NCBI GenBank assembly: GCA_030532825.1
Contig: JAUNKK010000008.1
Coordinates: forward strand, 1-59,367
Direction of reading: 5' to 3'
From: Propionibacteriaceae bacterium
GTDB lineage: Bacteria > Actinomycetota > Actinomycetes > Propionibacteriales > Propionibacteriaceae
DNA: 59,367 nucleotides
Part shown: positions 42,236 to 50,877 of the stretch, in pieces
Layout: every line of letters begins with the position of its first letter
How positions within the stretch are numbered: the first letter of the stretch is position 1
Program-made: the position numbers and the translations under genes
The notes under the pieces: model-generated
Seen by the model: the letters and a program-made list of their open reading frames with translations, nothing else
Database searches by the model: none
Told to the model about the DNA's origin: nothing

Positions 42236-44758
42236 ATGGCTGAGTGTCTACTCTGCGGAAGCAACGACGGCGAGATTGTGCTGGACTTGGGCGCGCAGCC
42301 GTCGGCGCGCCACTGGCCCCGTCCCGAGGACCCGCGGCCGGACCCGGCGCACGCCCTGGCGATGCGGCTGTGTCGGGCCTGCGGGCTGGCGCAGTTGGCT
42401 GCTGACGACACAACCGAGCCCGAGTTGCCTGTCCCGGAGCCGCAGGCGGTCACCGATCAGGCTCGGCAGGCCATCGCGGACTTGACCCGGCTGGGTTTTC
42501 TTGAGGGGCGGCGCACCGTCGTCGAGTTCGGGTCCCCGCACGGTGGCAGTTGGCTGCCGCTGCTGGATCTGGAGCCGGCCGCTGGACCCGCGGACCTGCT
42601 GGTCGACAGCCTCGGCCTGATGCATGACCGCGACCTACCGGCCGCGCTGGCCCGCCGCGCCGACGCGCTGGCCGACGGGGGCCTAGCGGTCTTCCTGATC
42701 CAGCCGCTCGGTGACATCGTGCGGTTGCGACAGTGGACATCGCTGCGGCACGGCCACCACGCCTATTTCTCGCTGACGGCGCTGCGGGTGGCGCTCGGCA
42801 CCGTCGGTCTGATCCCCGTCACGGCGCTGCGTTATGACCTGTACGGGGGCGTCGCCGTCGTGCTGGCCACCCGTGACGGGCAGGCCGACGCGGAGCTTCA
42901 GGCGGCCTATGCCGACGAGGCCCAGCGTCTTTTGACCCGCTCCGAGGGCCTCGCGCCCCTCGCCGATGCGGTGTCGGCCTCAACCGGGCAACTGCGTGAC
43001 TACCTGGCCGGGCGCCGCGCCACCGGCACGCGCCTCTTCGCCTACGGGGCGGCGTCCCGGGCTGTCGCGGAACTCGCCATGGTGGCCGATGTGGCGGACG
43101 CGATCCTAGGCGTCGGTGACGCCGCCCCCGGCAAGCAGGGCCGCTGCATGCCCGGCAGCCGGGTCCCCGTCCTCAGCCCCGTGCAGCTCATCAACGAGGA
43201 CCCGGAGGAGGTGCTGCTTCTCCTGCCGGATCTGCGCGACGAGGTGCTGGCTACCTACCCGCAGCTCAAGGGTCGGCTCGTCGTGGCCGACCCGGAGGGG
43301 ATCGCCCTTCCCAGCCGCAACATTGCGGCGTGGCCGGAGTCGGTGGCCGTCCAGGGGCGACTGCATGAGCTCGTCCCCGGCGGCGCCCACACGTACGCCC
43401 GCGGCCCGGATCAATACCCGGAGGCGGCGCCCGTCGTCCTCGTCAGGGGGCGCGGCGCTCAGGTGTGGGATGTCGACAACCATTCCTACATCGAGTACGG
43501 CATCGGGTTGCGCGCCGTCACCCTCGGCCACCGGCATCCTCGCGTTGACGAGGCGGTCCGGCGGGTGCTGCGCGACGGCGTCAACTTCTCCCGGCCCACC
43601 CGGCTGGAGGCGCTAACGGCCGAGCGGTTCCTGGAGAATCTGCCGGGGGCTGAGCGCGTGAAGTTCGCGAAGAATGGCTCCGACGTCACCACGGCCGCGG
43701 TCAAGCTGGCCCGGGCCGCTACCGGCCGGACACGCATCGCCGTCGCTGACCAGTCGTTCTTCTCCGTGGACGACTGGTGGATCGGGCACACCGCCATGAC
43801 GGCCGGCACTCTGCCAGCCGAGGTCGCGGCGGGCAGTCTGTTCCCCTACGGCGACCTGGAAGCGGTACGTGCCCTCGCCGAGTCAGGCGATGTGGCTGCC
43901 GTCGTCTTGCAGGCGGCCGACGCCACAACCGAGCCGAATGTGCCATTCCTCACGGGGTTGCGGGATCTGTGCGATCGCACCGGCACCCTGCTGGTCTTCG
44001 ACGAGATCGTCACGGGCTACCGCTGGCATGTCGGTGGCATTCAGGCGCTCACAGGCGTAGCCCCGGACCTCAGCTGCTGGGCGAAGGGCATCGGCAACGG
44101 CTACGCCATCGCGGCGCTCGCGGGTCGGGCGGAGTTCATGGATCTGGGGGGGCTGGCCACCGACCAGGCCCGACCGTTCCTGGTGTCGACGACATACGGG
44201 CCGGAGTCCGTGGGGTTGGCGGCTTTGACCGCCGTCATGACCGAGTACGCGACCTCCGACCCGATTGCCGCGATCCGCGCCGCCGGGGAGCGCCTGGCCG
44301 CGGGGATGACGGAGGTGGTGGCCGCCGCTGGGCTGAGCCGTTACCTGGCTCCGGCCGGCGATCCGCGCTGCCTCGTGTTCACCACCCTTGATGCCGACGG
44401 CAAGCGCTCGCAGGCGATGCGGACCGTGTTCATGCAGGGTTTGTTGCGACACGGGGTGCTCGCGCAGTCCTGGGTGACGTCAGCGGCGCACACCGATGTC
44501 GACGTCGACCACACCGTCGAGGCCATTGCCCTCAGCCTGGACGACTACGCTCGGGCGCTGGCCGACGGCCCGGAGACGGTGCTCACGGGGCGTCCCGTCG
44601 CCCCCGCCCTCAGACCGCACGCGGACCCGCGCCGGGTGCGTTTGCCCTCACACGCCGGTAACAAACCTCAAGGGAACTTTCGGCGAAGGCCGCTACTATC
44701 CGGGGAAGCGACGGCGGAGCCGATCACAGCAGCCAACGGTTCCAGGGAGGTTAGATGA
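42236..44758 (+). CDS. Methyltransferase-like / class III aminotransferase fusion protein
   Basis: A protein of about 840 residues with two parts. Residues 1-375 are related to the NovU-type C-methyltransferase: zinc motif CLLCGSNDG at 4-12 and CRAC near 46-49, then VVEFGSPHGGSWLPLLD where the SAM loop would be, and GTRLFAYGAASRAVAEL. The SAM motif differs from the sister gene at 38023 (VAANDG there), so activity is doubtful. Residues 385-800 are a class III aminotransferase of the glutamate-1-semialdehyde aminomutase branch (HELVPGGAHTYARGPDQYPE, FAKNGSDVTTAAVKLARAAT, LLVFDEIVTG and the PLP lysine in CWAKGIGNGYAIAAL). The last 35 residues are a basic tail. GGAG precedes the ATG by seven bases. 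Confidence 0.9.
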   Translation: MAECLLCGSNDGEIVLDLGAQPSARHWPRPEDPRPDPAHALAMRLCRACGLAQLAADDTTEPELPVPEPQAVTDQARQAIADLTRLGFLEGRRTVVEFGSPHGGSWLPLLDLEPAAGPADLLVDSLGLMHDRDLPAALARRADALADGGLAVFLIQPLGDIVRLRQWTSLRHGHHAYFSLTALRVALGTVGLIPVTALRYDLYGGVAVVLATRDGQADAELQAAYADEAQRLLTRSEGLAPLADAVSASTGQLRDYLAGRRATGTRLFAYGAASRAVAELAMVADVADAILGVGDAAPGKQGRCMPGSRVPVLSPVQLINEDPEEVLLLLPDLRDEVLATYPQLKGRLVVADPEGIALPSRNIAAWPESVAVQGRLHELVPGGAHTYARGPDQYPEAAPVVLVRGRGAQVWDVDNHSYIEYGIGLRAVTLGHRHPRVDEAVRRVLRDGVNFSRPTRLEALTAERFLENLPGAERVKFAKNGSDVTTAAVKLARAATGRTRIAVADQSFFSVDDWWIGHTAMTAGTLPAEVAAGSLFPYGDLEAVRALAESGDVAAVVLQAADATTEPNVPFLTGLRDLCDRTGTLLVFDEIVTGYRWHVGGIQALTGVAPDLSCWAKGIGNGYAIAALAGRAEFMDLGGLATDQARPFLVSTTYGPESVGLAALTAVMTEYATSDPIAAIRAAGERLAAGMTEVVAAAGLSRYLAPAGDPRCLVFTTLDADGKRSQAMRTVFMQGLLRHGVLAQSWVTSAAHTDVDVDHTVEAIALSLDDYARALADGPETVLTGRPVAPALRPHADPRRVRLPSHAGNKPQGNFRRRPLLSGEATAEPITAANGSREVR

Positions 44759-46902
44759 GCGCAGTGGCCGCGACGGCCCACAACATGGAGCCAGCACGCG
44801 CCCTTGACACCCCCGAACCGGAAATGCACCCCGTCGCGGCCCACGAGGAGGCCGAGGCGGAGGCCCGCATCAACCGACTGTGGCTGGCTGGTTTCCTGGC
44901 GGCTTTCGCCCTGGCTAGCGCCGTCGCCGTGGTCATCGGGCCGCAAGGGGGGTTCGTGGGCCTGATGGTCGCCATCGCCCTGCATACCGTGCCGGGCTTG
45001 GCCATTGGGCTCGTGACCCGGCTGAGCGGCCTTGACCTCATCTTGTCGTGGTTCATCGGCAGCCTAGGCGTGCTGATTCTCACGTCGCTGCCGATGGCGC
45101 TGACCGGCCTGTGGTATCCGCGAGCTATGGCCGTCGTGATCCTGCTGGGGTCGATGGCCACCTCCTTGTGGGCGGCGCGGATGCACAACTCGGACAGCCA
45201 CGCCACGTGGCCGCGGCAACTGTACCGGGCGGCGGCCGGGCCGGTGGGTCTAGCGACCGCCGGGTTTCTGCTGGCTGTGCTCACCGCGGCTGCGCGCCAC
45301 CAGCCACCTGCGTACTACGGGGCTGCATGGGCGGCGGGGCCGCTGTGGTTCATCGGGGTGGCGGCGATTGTGTTCGCCGTGTGCTGGGCTTTCTCCAGCA
45401 CCAGGGGACTCGGCTGGAGCATCGTCCTGCTGGCCGTCGTCGTCCCCATGAGCCAGGCCGTCATGTACGGGTACCCGACGGTGCAGGTCGCGGCCCGGCA
45501 TGTGGGCATCGTGCGGCAGCTGATCTCCAACAACGGCCTGGACCGCGGGGAAGGCATCTACCAGGCCTATTCTGGCCTGTTCACCTCCAGCGGCCTTGTT
45601 GAAGCGGCCGCCGGCTGGGAGAACATCTGGGTCTACGCCGCGATCTTCGGGGCTGTCGGCGCGGGAGCGAATTGCTTGGCCGTCGCTTCCCTGGCTCGGT
45701 ACTTCGTCGCCGACGAGCGCGCCTGGTGGGCCGCCCTGGTGTTCGCGCTGGGTTCTAGCCTGACCACCAGCTTCTACGCCCCCCAGGTGGCGGGGCTGGC
45801 CTTCGTGACGGTGGCTACGACCGCCCTGCTGCGCAACAGCGCCGGCATGAAGTGGTCCCGGATTTTCGCCGCCGCGATGCTGTCAATCGCCGTGGCCCCC
45901 ACCCATCAGCTGAGCCCGTTCCTGGGCTTCCTGGTGTGCGTGGCGCTGGTGCTGGTGCGGCTGATGAAGCAGTGGTGGACGCCGGTGATTCTCATCGCAC
46001 CCGCGGCCCTGTGGGCGCTGATGAACCGGGGCGTGCTGAAGTCCTATGTGTCCGCCGATGAGTTGTTCAACATCCTGGCGAACTTCCGCACCCCCGCTAG
46101 GCAGACGTCTAGCGCCCTCACCCCCGACATCATCAACCGGATCACATTCATGGTGCCGACGGTTGCGCTGCTGGCCATCGGCATCACCGCGCTCGTAGCG
46201 GTGTTCCGCTACCGCAACAAGATGACCTTGGGGTTGGCGCTGGCCGCGGCCAGCCCCGTCGGGCTGTTTGCCGCGTCGGCCTACGGCTCCGAGGGGATCT
46301 TCAGGGTGACGCTGTTCTGTCTGCCGTGGCTGGCGATCATCGGGTCCATCAACCTGCCCCAGACGGGCCGCCGGTTCTGGACGATGCCGTGGCATCCGGT
46401 GCGCAACGCTGGTGTGGTGCTGCTGACGATAGTGTTCGTCATCGGCACCACGGGTATGGACTACACACGCGTGATCCGCGACGAAAACGTCAAGGCCATC
46501 CAGTGGGTTGAGACCCACATCACCGACTACTCGCAGGTGTACACGCTGGGAACCGAACTGGCAGACCCGTTGCCGCTATCCGGTAAAGACGTGTTCTACA
46601 TCTCCCGGGAGATCCTGCTCATCGACAACACCACTGAGGTCTACCCTGCCCAGACCGGCCCGGACTACGACCCCCAGGCGGATCTGGCGATGCTCATGAG
46701 CTATTGGCTGGCCCGCCCCGGCGATGTCCGATACGTCATCGCCACCGAGTCGATGAAAGCCTTTGATGAGCGCTACGGCCAGCAGCTGGTCTCGGACCAG
46801 GAGCGGCTCGAAGAGGCACTGCGTAACTGGCCTGGCGTCACCCTCGTCTACCAAGGGAATGGCGCGGCCGTGTATCAGCTCCCGGAAGGCACCACGCCAT
46901 GA
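44755..46902 (+). CDS. Polytopic membrane protein, Wzy-polymerase- or lipid-linked-GT-like
   Basis: This 715-residue protein has about twelve to fourteen hydrophobic segments between residues 45 and 580, a loop with several His and Tyr residues (MYGYPTVQVAARHVGI) facing outside, and a soluble C-terminal domain of about 130 residues. The features resemble O-antigen polymerases and membrane glycosyltransferases of the GT-C type, but no single diagnostic motif was found. It overlaps the fusion gene and the GT14 gene by four bases each, so it is tightly coupled. It could polymerise or extend the repeat unit on the outer face. Confidence 0.75.
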   Translation: MSAVAATAHNMEPARALDTPEPEMHPVAAHEEAEAEARINRLWLAGFLAAFALASAVAVVIGPQGGFVGLMVAIALHTVPGLAIGLVTRLSGLDLILSWFIGSLGVLILTSLPMALTGLWYPRAMAVVILLGSMATSLWAARMHNSDSHATWPRQLYRAAAGPVGLATAGFLLAVLTAAARHQPPAYYGAAWAAGPLWFIGVAAIVFAVCWAFSSTRGLGWSIVLLAVVVPMSQAVMYGYPTVQVAARHVGIVRQLISNNGLDRGEGIYQAYSGLFTSSGLVEAAAGWENIWVYAAIFGAVGAGANCLAVASLARYFVADERAWWAALVFALGSSLTTSFYAPQVAGLAFVTVATTALLRNSAGMKWSRIFAAAMLSIAVAPTHQLSPFLGFLVCVALVLVRLMKQWWTPVILIAPAALWALMNRGVLKSYVSADELFNILANFRTPARQTSSALTPDIINRITFMVPTVALLAIGITALVAVFRYRNKMTLGLALAAASPVGLFAASAYGSEGIFRVTLFCLPWLAIIGSINLPQTGRRFWTMPWHPVRNAGVVLLTIVFVIGTTGMDYTRVIRDENVKAIQWVETHITDYSQVYTLGTELADPLPLSGKDVFYISREILLIDNTTEVYPAQTGPDYDPQADLAMLMSYWLARPGDVRYVIATESMKAFDERYGQQLVSDQERLEEALRNWPGVTLVYQGNGAAVYQLPEGTTP

Positions 46903-47759
46903 GTATCGCCGTCGTCCTCTTAGCCCACGACAAGCCCCGACTGCTTCGGCGGCTTGTCGGCGCGCTCGACGGGATTCCCGTCCTCCTGCACATTGACGCC
47001 CGGGTGCCCGACGACCAGCACGCCGAGCTGGTCCGGGACCTGCCGGGACGGGTTCGCCCGGTGCCGCGGTTCGCATCGGACTGGGCCACCTACCAGCTGG
47101 TGGAGGCTGAGTTGGCCGGTTATAGGGAGGCGCTGGAGCATACCGACGCGGAACATATCGTCATGATGACCGGCGCGGATTATCCCCTGGTGAGCGCGGA
47201 GCGCCTCGTTGCGCGGCTCGCGGGCCTGCGCGGCGCCTCCTGGGTGGACGTGTGGCGGCTGCCGGTGAAGTTCTGGGGGCCGATGGGCGGCTACGACCGC
47301 TTCGTCTTCCGCAACCGGGTGCGCGACCGCAAGCGGGTGTGGTCGCTGTGGCCCAGGCGCTGGCCGCGTGGGCTGCGGCCGGCGGGCGGGTCGCAGCTGA
47401 AGATCCTGGCGCGCCGCCATGTCGAGCAGCTGCTGGAGCTCGTCGACACCCGGACCGACCTGGTCGAGTACTTCCGCACCGTGTGGATTCCCGACGAGGT
47501 GATGCTGCCCAGCCTGCTCGTCTCCCCCGCGTTCGGGTTCGACTGGGAGTCGTCTCACGTGCGCGGCCAGCACGCCTGGCACATCGACTGGGGCGAGCAG
47601 CCCAGCCCGCACCCGCGCGTACTCGGGCTGGACGATCTTCCGGCCCTGCGTGATGCCCGCTCCCGGGCGGCCTCCCCCGCGCTGTTTGCGCGCAAGTTCA
47701 CGGAGGATTCGTGGCCGGTGCTGGACCGGATCGAGCAGGACCTGTGGCCGCTCCCGTGA
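46899..47759 (+). CDS. GT14 (core-2/branching) glycosyltransferase
   Basis: This 286-residue protein resembles the family of beta-1,6-N-acetylglucosaminyltransferases: HDKPRLLRRLVGAL, VLLHIDARVPDD, IVMMTGADYPLVSAERLVAR, GGSQLKILARRHVEQLLELV, WIPDEVMLPSLL and, near the end, RKFTEDSWPVLDRIE. No transmembrane segment is present, so it should act in the cytoplasm on a lipid-linked oligosaccharide. Its presence suggests that the polymer carries a branch sugar, possibly a 1,6-linked HexNAc. The GTGA overlap with the flippase gene supports joint translation. Confidence 0.9.
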   Translation: MSIAVVLLAHDKPRLLRRLVGALDGIPVLLHIDARVPDDQHAELVRDLPGRVRPVPRFASDWATYQLVEAELAGYREALEHTDAEHIVMMTGADYPLVSAERLVARLAGLRGASWVDVWRLPVKFWGPMGGYDRFVFRNRVRDRKRVWSLWPRRWPRGLRPAGGSQLKILARRHVEQLLELVDTRTDLVEYFRTVWIPDEVMLPSLLVSPAFGFDWESSHVRGQHAWHIDWGEQPSPHPRVLGLDDLPALRDARSRAASPALFARKFTEDSWPVLDRIEQDLWPLP

Positions 47760-49180
47760 CGGACGACGCTGGTTCCCGCGGGCAAACCTCCGACCTGTTC
47801 GGCCGGGGGATGCTGTACGTCGTCATCTGGTCCATGCAGATGGTTGTGGCGACGGTGGTCTCCCCCATCTTGGCGTACACGCTGCCGGTGGCCGGGTTTG
47901 GATCGCTGGCCGCCGCAATTGCGCTGTATCAGCTGCTGATCGTCGTGACCGTCCTGGGTCTGGACCAGGCCCTTGAGATGCAGCGGGTGGAGGATCGTGA
48001 CCGAACGCGCGCCCGGGGGCTGCTGGCTGCCGGGCTGGTCATCGACTTCGCGATCGTCGGTGTCATCGCCTTGCTGTCGCCCCTGTGGGCGCCCGCCCTC
48101 GGGTTTTCCAGTTTCACGTTGGTGCTCATCACCTTGGGCTGGACTGCCCCGGGCGCGGGGGTGTTGCTGGTGTTGTCGCTGCTGCAGGCCGAGGATCGGC
48201 TGGCGCAGTTCGCTACCGTCTCTCTCATCTCGACGGTGGGTAGCCAGTTCGTTGGCATCGGGCTGCTGTTCTGGTGGGAACGCACCCCGGAGGTGTACGC
48301 GCTGGGGGGAATCGTCGGGCAGGTGACGGCGCTGACGCTGGGCTTGGCGTGGACGCGGCCGCGGCTGGCTGGGCTGAAGGATCGCGAGACCTTGATGCGG
48401 GGGCTGCGCCTGGGGCTGCCGCTGGCCTTGACTGGGCTGTCGTCTTTTCTGCTCACTGCCGGGGATCGGTTCATCATCCAGCGCATGCTGGGTGAAGAAC
48501 AGGTGGCGCGGTATCAGGTGGCGTTCACCGTCGGCAATGTTGTGACGTTGATGCTGACGTTCACGAACCGGGCGTGGCTGCCGCGGCTGAAGAATCTCGT
48601 CGACGATGCCCAACGCTGGCGGGTGATTGCGGCTTCCCGGGATGGCGTGTTCTCGTTGGTGGCATGGGCGGTGCTGGGGATCACGGTGGCGGCGCCGACG
48701 CTGCTGCGGATCTTCGCGCCCGCCTCGTACGACCAGCAGCACTTGGTGTCGGTCGTCGCCCTGATCGGGCTTGCGGCTTTTCCTGTGGCGGCCGCGGCGG
48801 CCAGCAGCCAGATGCTGGTGACGATCCGCTGGTCGGTGCCGCTGGCGTGGGCGTCGACGGTTGCTGTGGTGGTGAAGATCGCTGCGACGTTCCTGCTCAT
48901 CGGTCCGCTCGGGATCGACGGGGCGGCGCTGGCCACGTTCCTGGCGCTGCTGGCGCAGGCGGCGGTGCTGCGGGTCGCCGTGACCCGCCGTCATCCGCCG
49001 ATCCGGCCGGGGTGGTCGGTGCTGGCTCTCGTCGCCGTCGCCGTAGTGGGATGCGCGGCGTCGGTGGTGGCGCCGCAGAGCGTGGCCTGGAACATCGGGC
49101 GGTTCGCTTTCGCCTGCTGCTGTTTGGCTCCGTTCTTCATCGGGTTGCGGCGCCTTCAGACCGGGGTGTCCGAAACCTGA
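47756..49180 (+). CDS. Wzx-like polysaccharide flippase
   Basis: This 474-residue protein of the MOP/oligosaccharide-flippase type has about twelve to fourteen helices, a start with a short cytoplasmic tail and the typical GRGMLYVVIWSMQMVVATVV near residue 16. A conserved Asp/Arg-rich loop is seen near DQALEMQRVEDRDRTRARG. It would move the undecaprenyl-linked unit to the outer leaflet. The GTG at 47756 overlapping the GT14 stop was preferred over a GTG 45 bases earlier. It is the last gene of the operon; the sequence after its stop is a duplication scar. Confidence 0.88.
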   Translation: MTDDAGSRGQTSDLFGRGMLYVVIWSMQMVVATVVSPILAYTLPVAGFGSLAAAIALYQLLIVVTVLGLDQALEMQRVEDRDRTRARGLLAAGLVIDFAIVGVIALLSPLWAPALGFSSFTLVLITLGWTAPGAGVLLVLSLLQAEDRLAQFATVSLISTVGSQFVGIGLLFWWERTPEVYALGGIVGQVTALTLGLAWTRPRLAGLKDRETLMRGLRLGLPLALTGLSSFLLTAGDRFIIQRMLGEEQVARYQVAFTVGNVVTLMLTFTNRAWLPRLKNLVDDAQRWRVIAASRDGVFSLVAWAVLGITVAAPTLLRIFAPASYDQQHLVSVVALIGLAAFPVAAAAASSQMLVTIRWSVPLAWASTVAVVVKIAATFLLIGPLGIDGAALATFLALLAQAAVLRVAVTRRHPPIRPGWSVLALVAVAVVGCAASVVAPQSVAWNIGRFAFACCCLAPFFIGLRRLQTGVSET

Positions 49181-49191
49181 GGCCGGTTACG

Positions 49192-49344
49192 ACGAGGCAT
49201 TCTGGGTCTAATTCTGGCCGCTGATGGGCTCGGTTGTGATGCCTAACCCCGAAGCCAACTTCCGCATCACCCTGACATACCGCTGAGGAGAACAAAACAT
49301 GAAACACCTACCACGAGCCGCACTCGCCGCACTCACGGCGCTTG
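49192..49344 (+). pseudogene. Duplicated fragment: end of the lipoprotein gene plus start of the SGNH gene
   Basis: The segment repeats 51590-51743 with scattered differences. It contains the last codons of the lipoprotein gene at 51252, the intergenic GAGGAGAACAAAAC and the start MKHLPRAALAALTAL of the SGNH gene. After 49344 the similarity ends and the reading frame stops. The region from 49345 to 49508 holds no gene and ends in a stretch shared with 50035-50060. The fragment flanks the accessory island on its left side, just as the intact genes flank it on the right. Confidence 0.85.
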
Positions 49345-49508
49345 TCAGAGGAGGAGATTAGCACACCGAATTGCCCGAATACCTCGGCAATCTACCCCCA
49401 ATGGCGGACGTCAATCCAGCAACTCGTAGCCGACTACCGGCTAGAGCTCCACAGGGCATCGCAGTATCACCTCCGGCAGCGACCACGGTGCCCCAGGCAA
49501 TGGCTAGG

Positions 49509-49745
49509 CTAGGGGCGGTGGTACTTCTTTCTCAGCCGCCGACGGTAGATTATCAGCGCAATTTGATAGGCAAGAAATTCAGCGGGTACATAGCCAAGAC
49601 CGATTAGAACAGCTGGCCAATACCGGGTGGCCGGGTTGATGATTATAGCCACTACGAAGATCCCAACACTACGCACGACGTAGTTGGTCACTGAAGGCCG
49701 ATAGAAGCGCAAATGCCGTTTGAGAGACCCATCACAAAGCTTCAT
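49509..49745 (-). CDS. Small two-helix membrane protein, possible immunity protein (copy A)
   Basis: A 78-residue protein clearly paralogous to the 89-residue one at 50045. It shares HLRFYRPSVTNYVVRSVG, two hydrophobic helices (IFVVAIIINPATRYWPAVLI and a second around LAYQIALII) and a basic tail RRRLRKKYHRP. Size, charge and helix number are those of immunity proteins of peptide bacteriocins. The ATG at 49745 follows AAGGGGG by nine bases. The partner gene upstream is decayed, yet this frame is intact. Confidence 0.65.
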   Translation of the reverse strand: MKLCDGSLKRHLRFYRPSVTNYVVRSVGIFVVAIIINPATRYWPAVLIGLGYVPAEFLAYQIALIIYRRRLRKKYHRP

Positions 49746-49771
49746 GATCGCCATCCCCCTTCATCGCCTGG

Positions 49772-50041
49772 TCATGTCACGGCAGAACGCCACGCACAGC
49801 CGCCTGTTTGCGCGCCAGTCAAGTTGATAGCATCTTTGATGCCAATCTTAGCGGCTCGCTTCGAGTCTGCGATGATCACCTCGCTAAACAGGGTATTGAG
49901 ATACCACTCAAGCTCAGCCACCTCGACACCACTGAAGATCGTTTCCCACGCCCATGATGCCACCCCCTCATCCGCGCTAGCCAGGAACACAGGGCGTCGC
50001 AGTTTAACTACTGTTCCGGCAACGCCATGAGGCCCAAGCAA
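49772..50041 (-). pseudogene. Truncated copy of the secreted bacteriocin-like gene
   Basis: The frame ASADEGVASWAWETIFSGVE, then VAELEWYLNTLFSEVI, parallels the intact gene at 50317 but has lost the signal peptide start. An internal deletion joins VIIADS directly to KRAAKIGIKDA, removing about 100 codons, and the C-terminal region is rewritten (INLTGAQTGGCAW). It is therefore non-functional. With the 78-residue gene that follows it, it makes a complete but damaged second copy of the pair. Confidence 0.75.
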
Positions 50042-50044
50042 TGG

Positions 50045-50314
50045 CTAGCTGCGGTGGTACTTCTTTCTCAGCCGCCGACGGTAGATTATCAGCGCAATTT
50101 GGTAGGAAAGAAACTCAGCGACTACATAGCCTATCCCCATCAGGACCGCTCCAAGATAGCGAGACCTGGGGAACATGATTGCAATGACAGCGAATGTCCC
50201 AACGCCACGAACAACATAGTTGGTCGCATCGGGGCGATAGAAACGAAGGTGGTCTTTCAAGGAACCATGCCAAAGCTTCCACTTTCGATCTGGCTGTCGG
50301 CGATTGACTGTCAT
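50045..50314 (-). CDS. Small two-helix membrane protein, possible immunity protein (copy B)
   Basis: An 89-residue protein with a polar start (MTVNRRQPDRKWKLWHGSLK), two helices of about 20 residues each (around VGTFAVIAIMF and MGIGYVVAEFLSYQIALIIY) and the same basic tail as copy A. The ATG lies two bases after the stop of the secreted protein gene, so translation is coupled. This arrangement, with a secreted peptide precursor followed by a small cationic membrane protein, is that of bacteriocin operons. It could also be a secretion or folding helper. No known family was recognised. Confidence 0.7.
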   Translation of the reverse strand: MTVNRRQPDRKWKLWHGSLKDHLRFYRPDATNYVVRGVGTFAVIAIMFPRSRYLGAVLMGIGYVVAEFLSYQIALIIYRRRLRKKYHRS

Positions 50315-50316
50315 TA

Positions 50317-50877
50317 CTACCAATTCCGCCAAACAGCGCAACCGACTGCGGACGCCGCTAATTTCGCCGCGATCCCCCATGGGTTCATCCAGAAAGCATC
50401 CTTAATGCCAATCTTGGCAGCCCGCTTTGGGACTTCTTTGCCCAGATACTTCGATAGGGCACCCCAGTTGTGCTGACGCACCCACATGCGAATCAAGCCC
50501 CAGTTGACGTCGAGCAGCCCGATGAATGGGATCGCGCCCTTGACCACGCACCAGGCGTACTCCTTGAGCCCCTGCGGCGAGACCCCCGGATCGGGTTGCT
50601 CCATGGACGGCTGGAGAACAGACAGGTCCTTGTCCGGGAAAAGGCGCTCCGCCGCCTCGTGATCGATCTGCAGGCCGCCGGTCTGCGGGTCTTCGACGAC
50701 CACCTTGCTAAACAGGGTGTTGAGATACTGCTCAAGCTCAGCCACCTCGGCATCAGTGAAGACCGCTTCCTGCTCCCATGATGCCGCCCCCACATCCGCG
50801 CTAGCCAGACTTGGGGTCAGGAACATGGTGACCCCAAGTAACAGCGCCAAGACACCCTTGATTAAACCATTCTTCAT
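50317..50877 (-). CDS. Secreted protein, candidate bacteriocin or propeptide
   Basis: A 186-residue protein. The first 27 residues are a classic signal peptide (MKNGLIKGVLALLLGVTMFL, then TPSLASA). An acidic middle part follows (DAEVAELEQYLNTLFSKVVV). The last about 75 residues are hydrophobic, Trp-rich and cationic with two Cys, starting near YAWCVVKGAIPFIGLLDVNW and ending AASAVGCAVWRNW. The plan of signal, acidic propart and cationic amphipathic end resembles secreted antimicrobial precursors activated by proteolysis, known in propionibacteria, but I see no sequence homology I can prove. The start at 50877 follows GGAGGGAGCC. It is the first gene of a two-gene operon. Confidence 0.7.
   Translation of the reverse strand: MKNGLIKGVLALLLGVTMFLTPSLASADVGAASWEQEAVFTDAEVAELEQYLNTLFSKVVVEDPQTGGLQIDHEAAERLFPDKDLSVLQPSMEQPDPGVSPQGLKEYAWCVVKGAIPFIGLLDVNWGLIRMWVRQHNWGALSKYLGKEVPKRAAKIGIKDAFWMNPWGIAAKLAASAVGCAVWRNW

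Noticed and set aside
42211-42453. Upstream extension of the RmlC-like frame
   Set aside because: It overlaps the start of the fusion gene, has no homology, and the RmlC fold begins at MDVYPTDLD.
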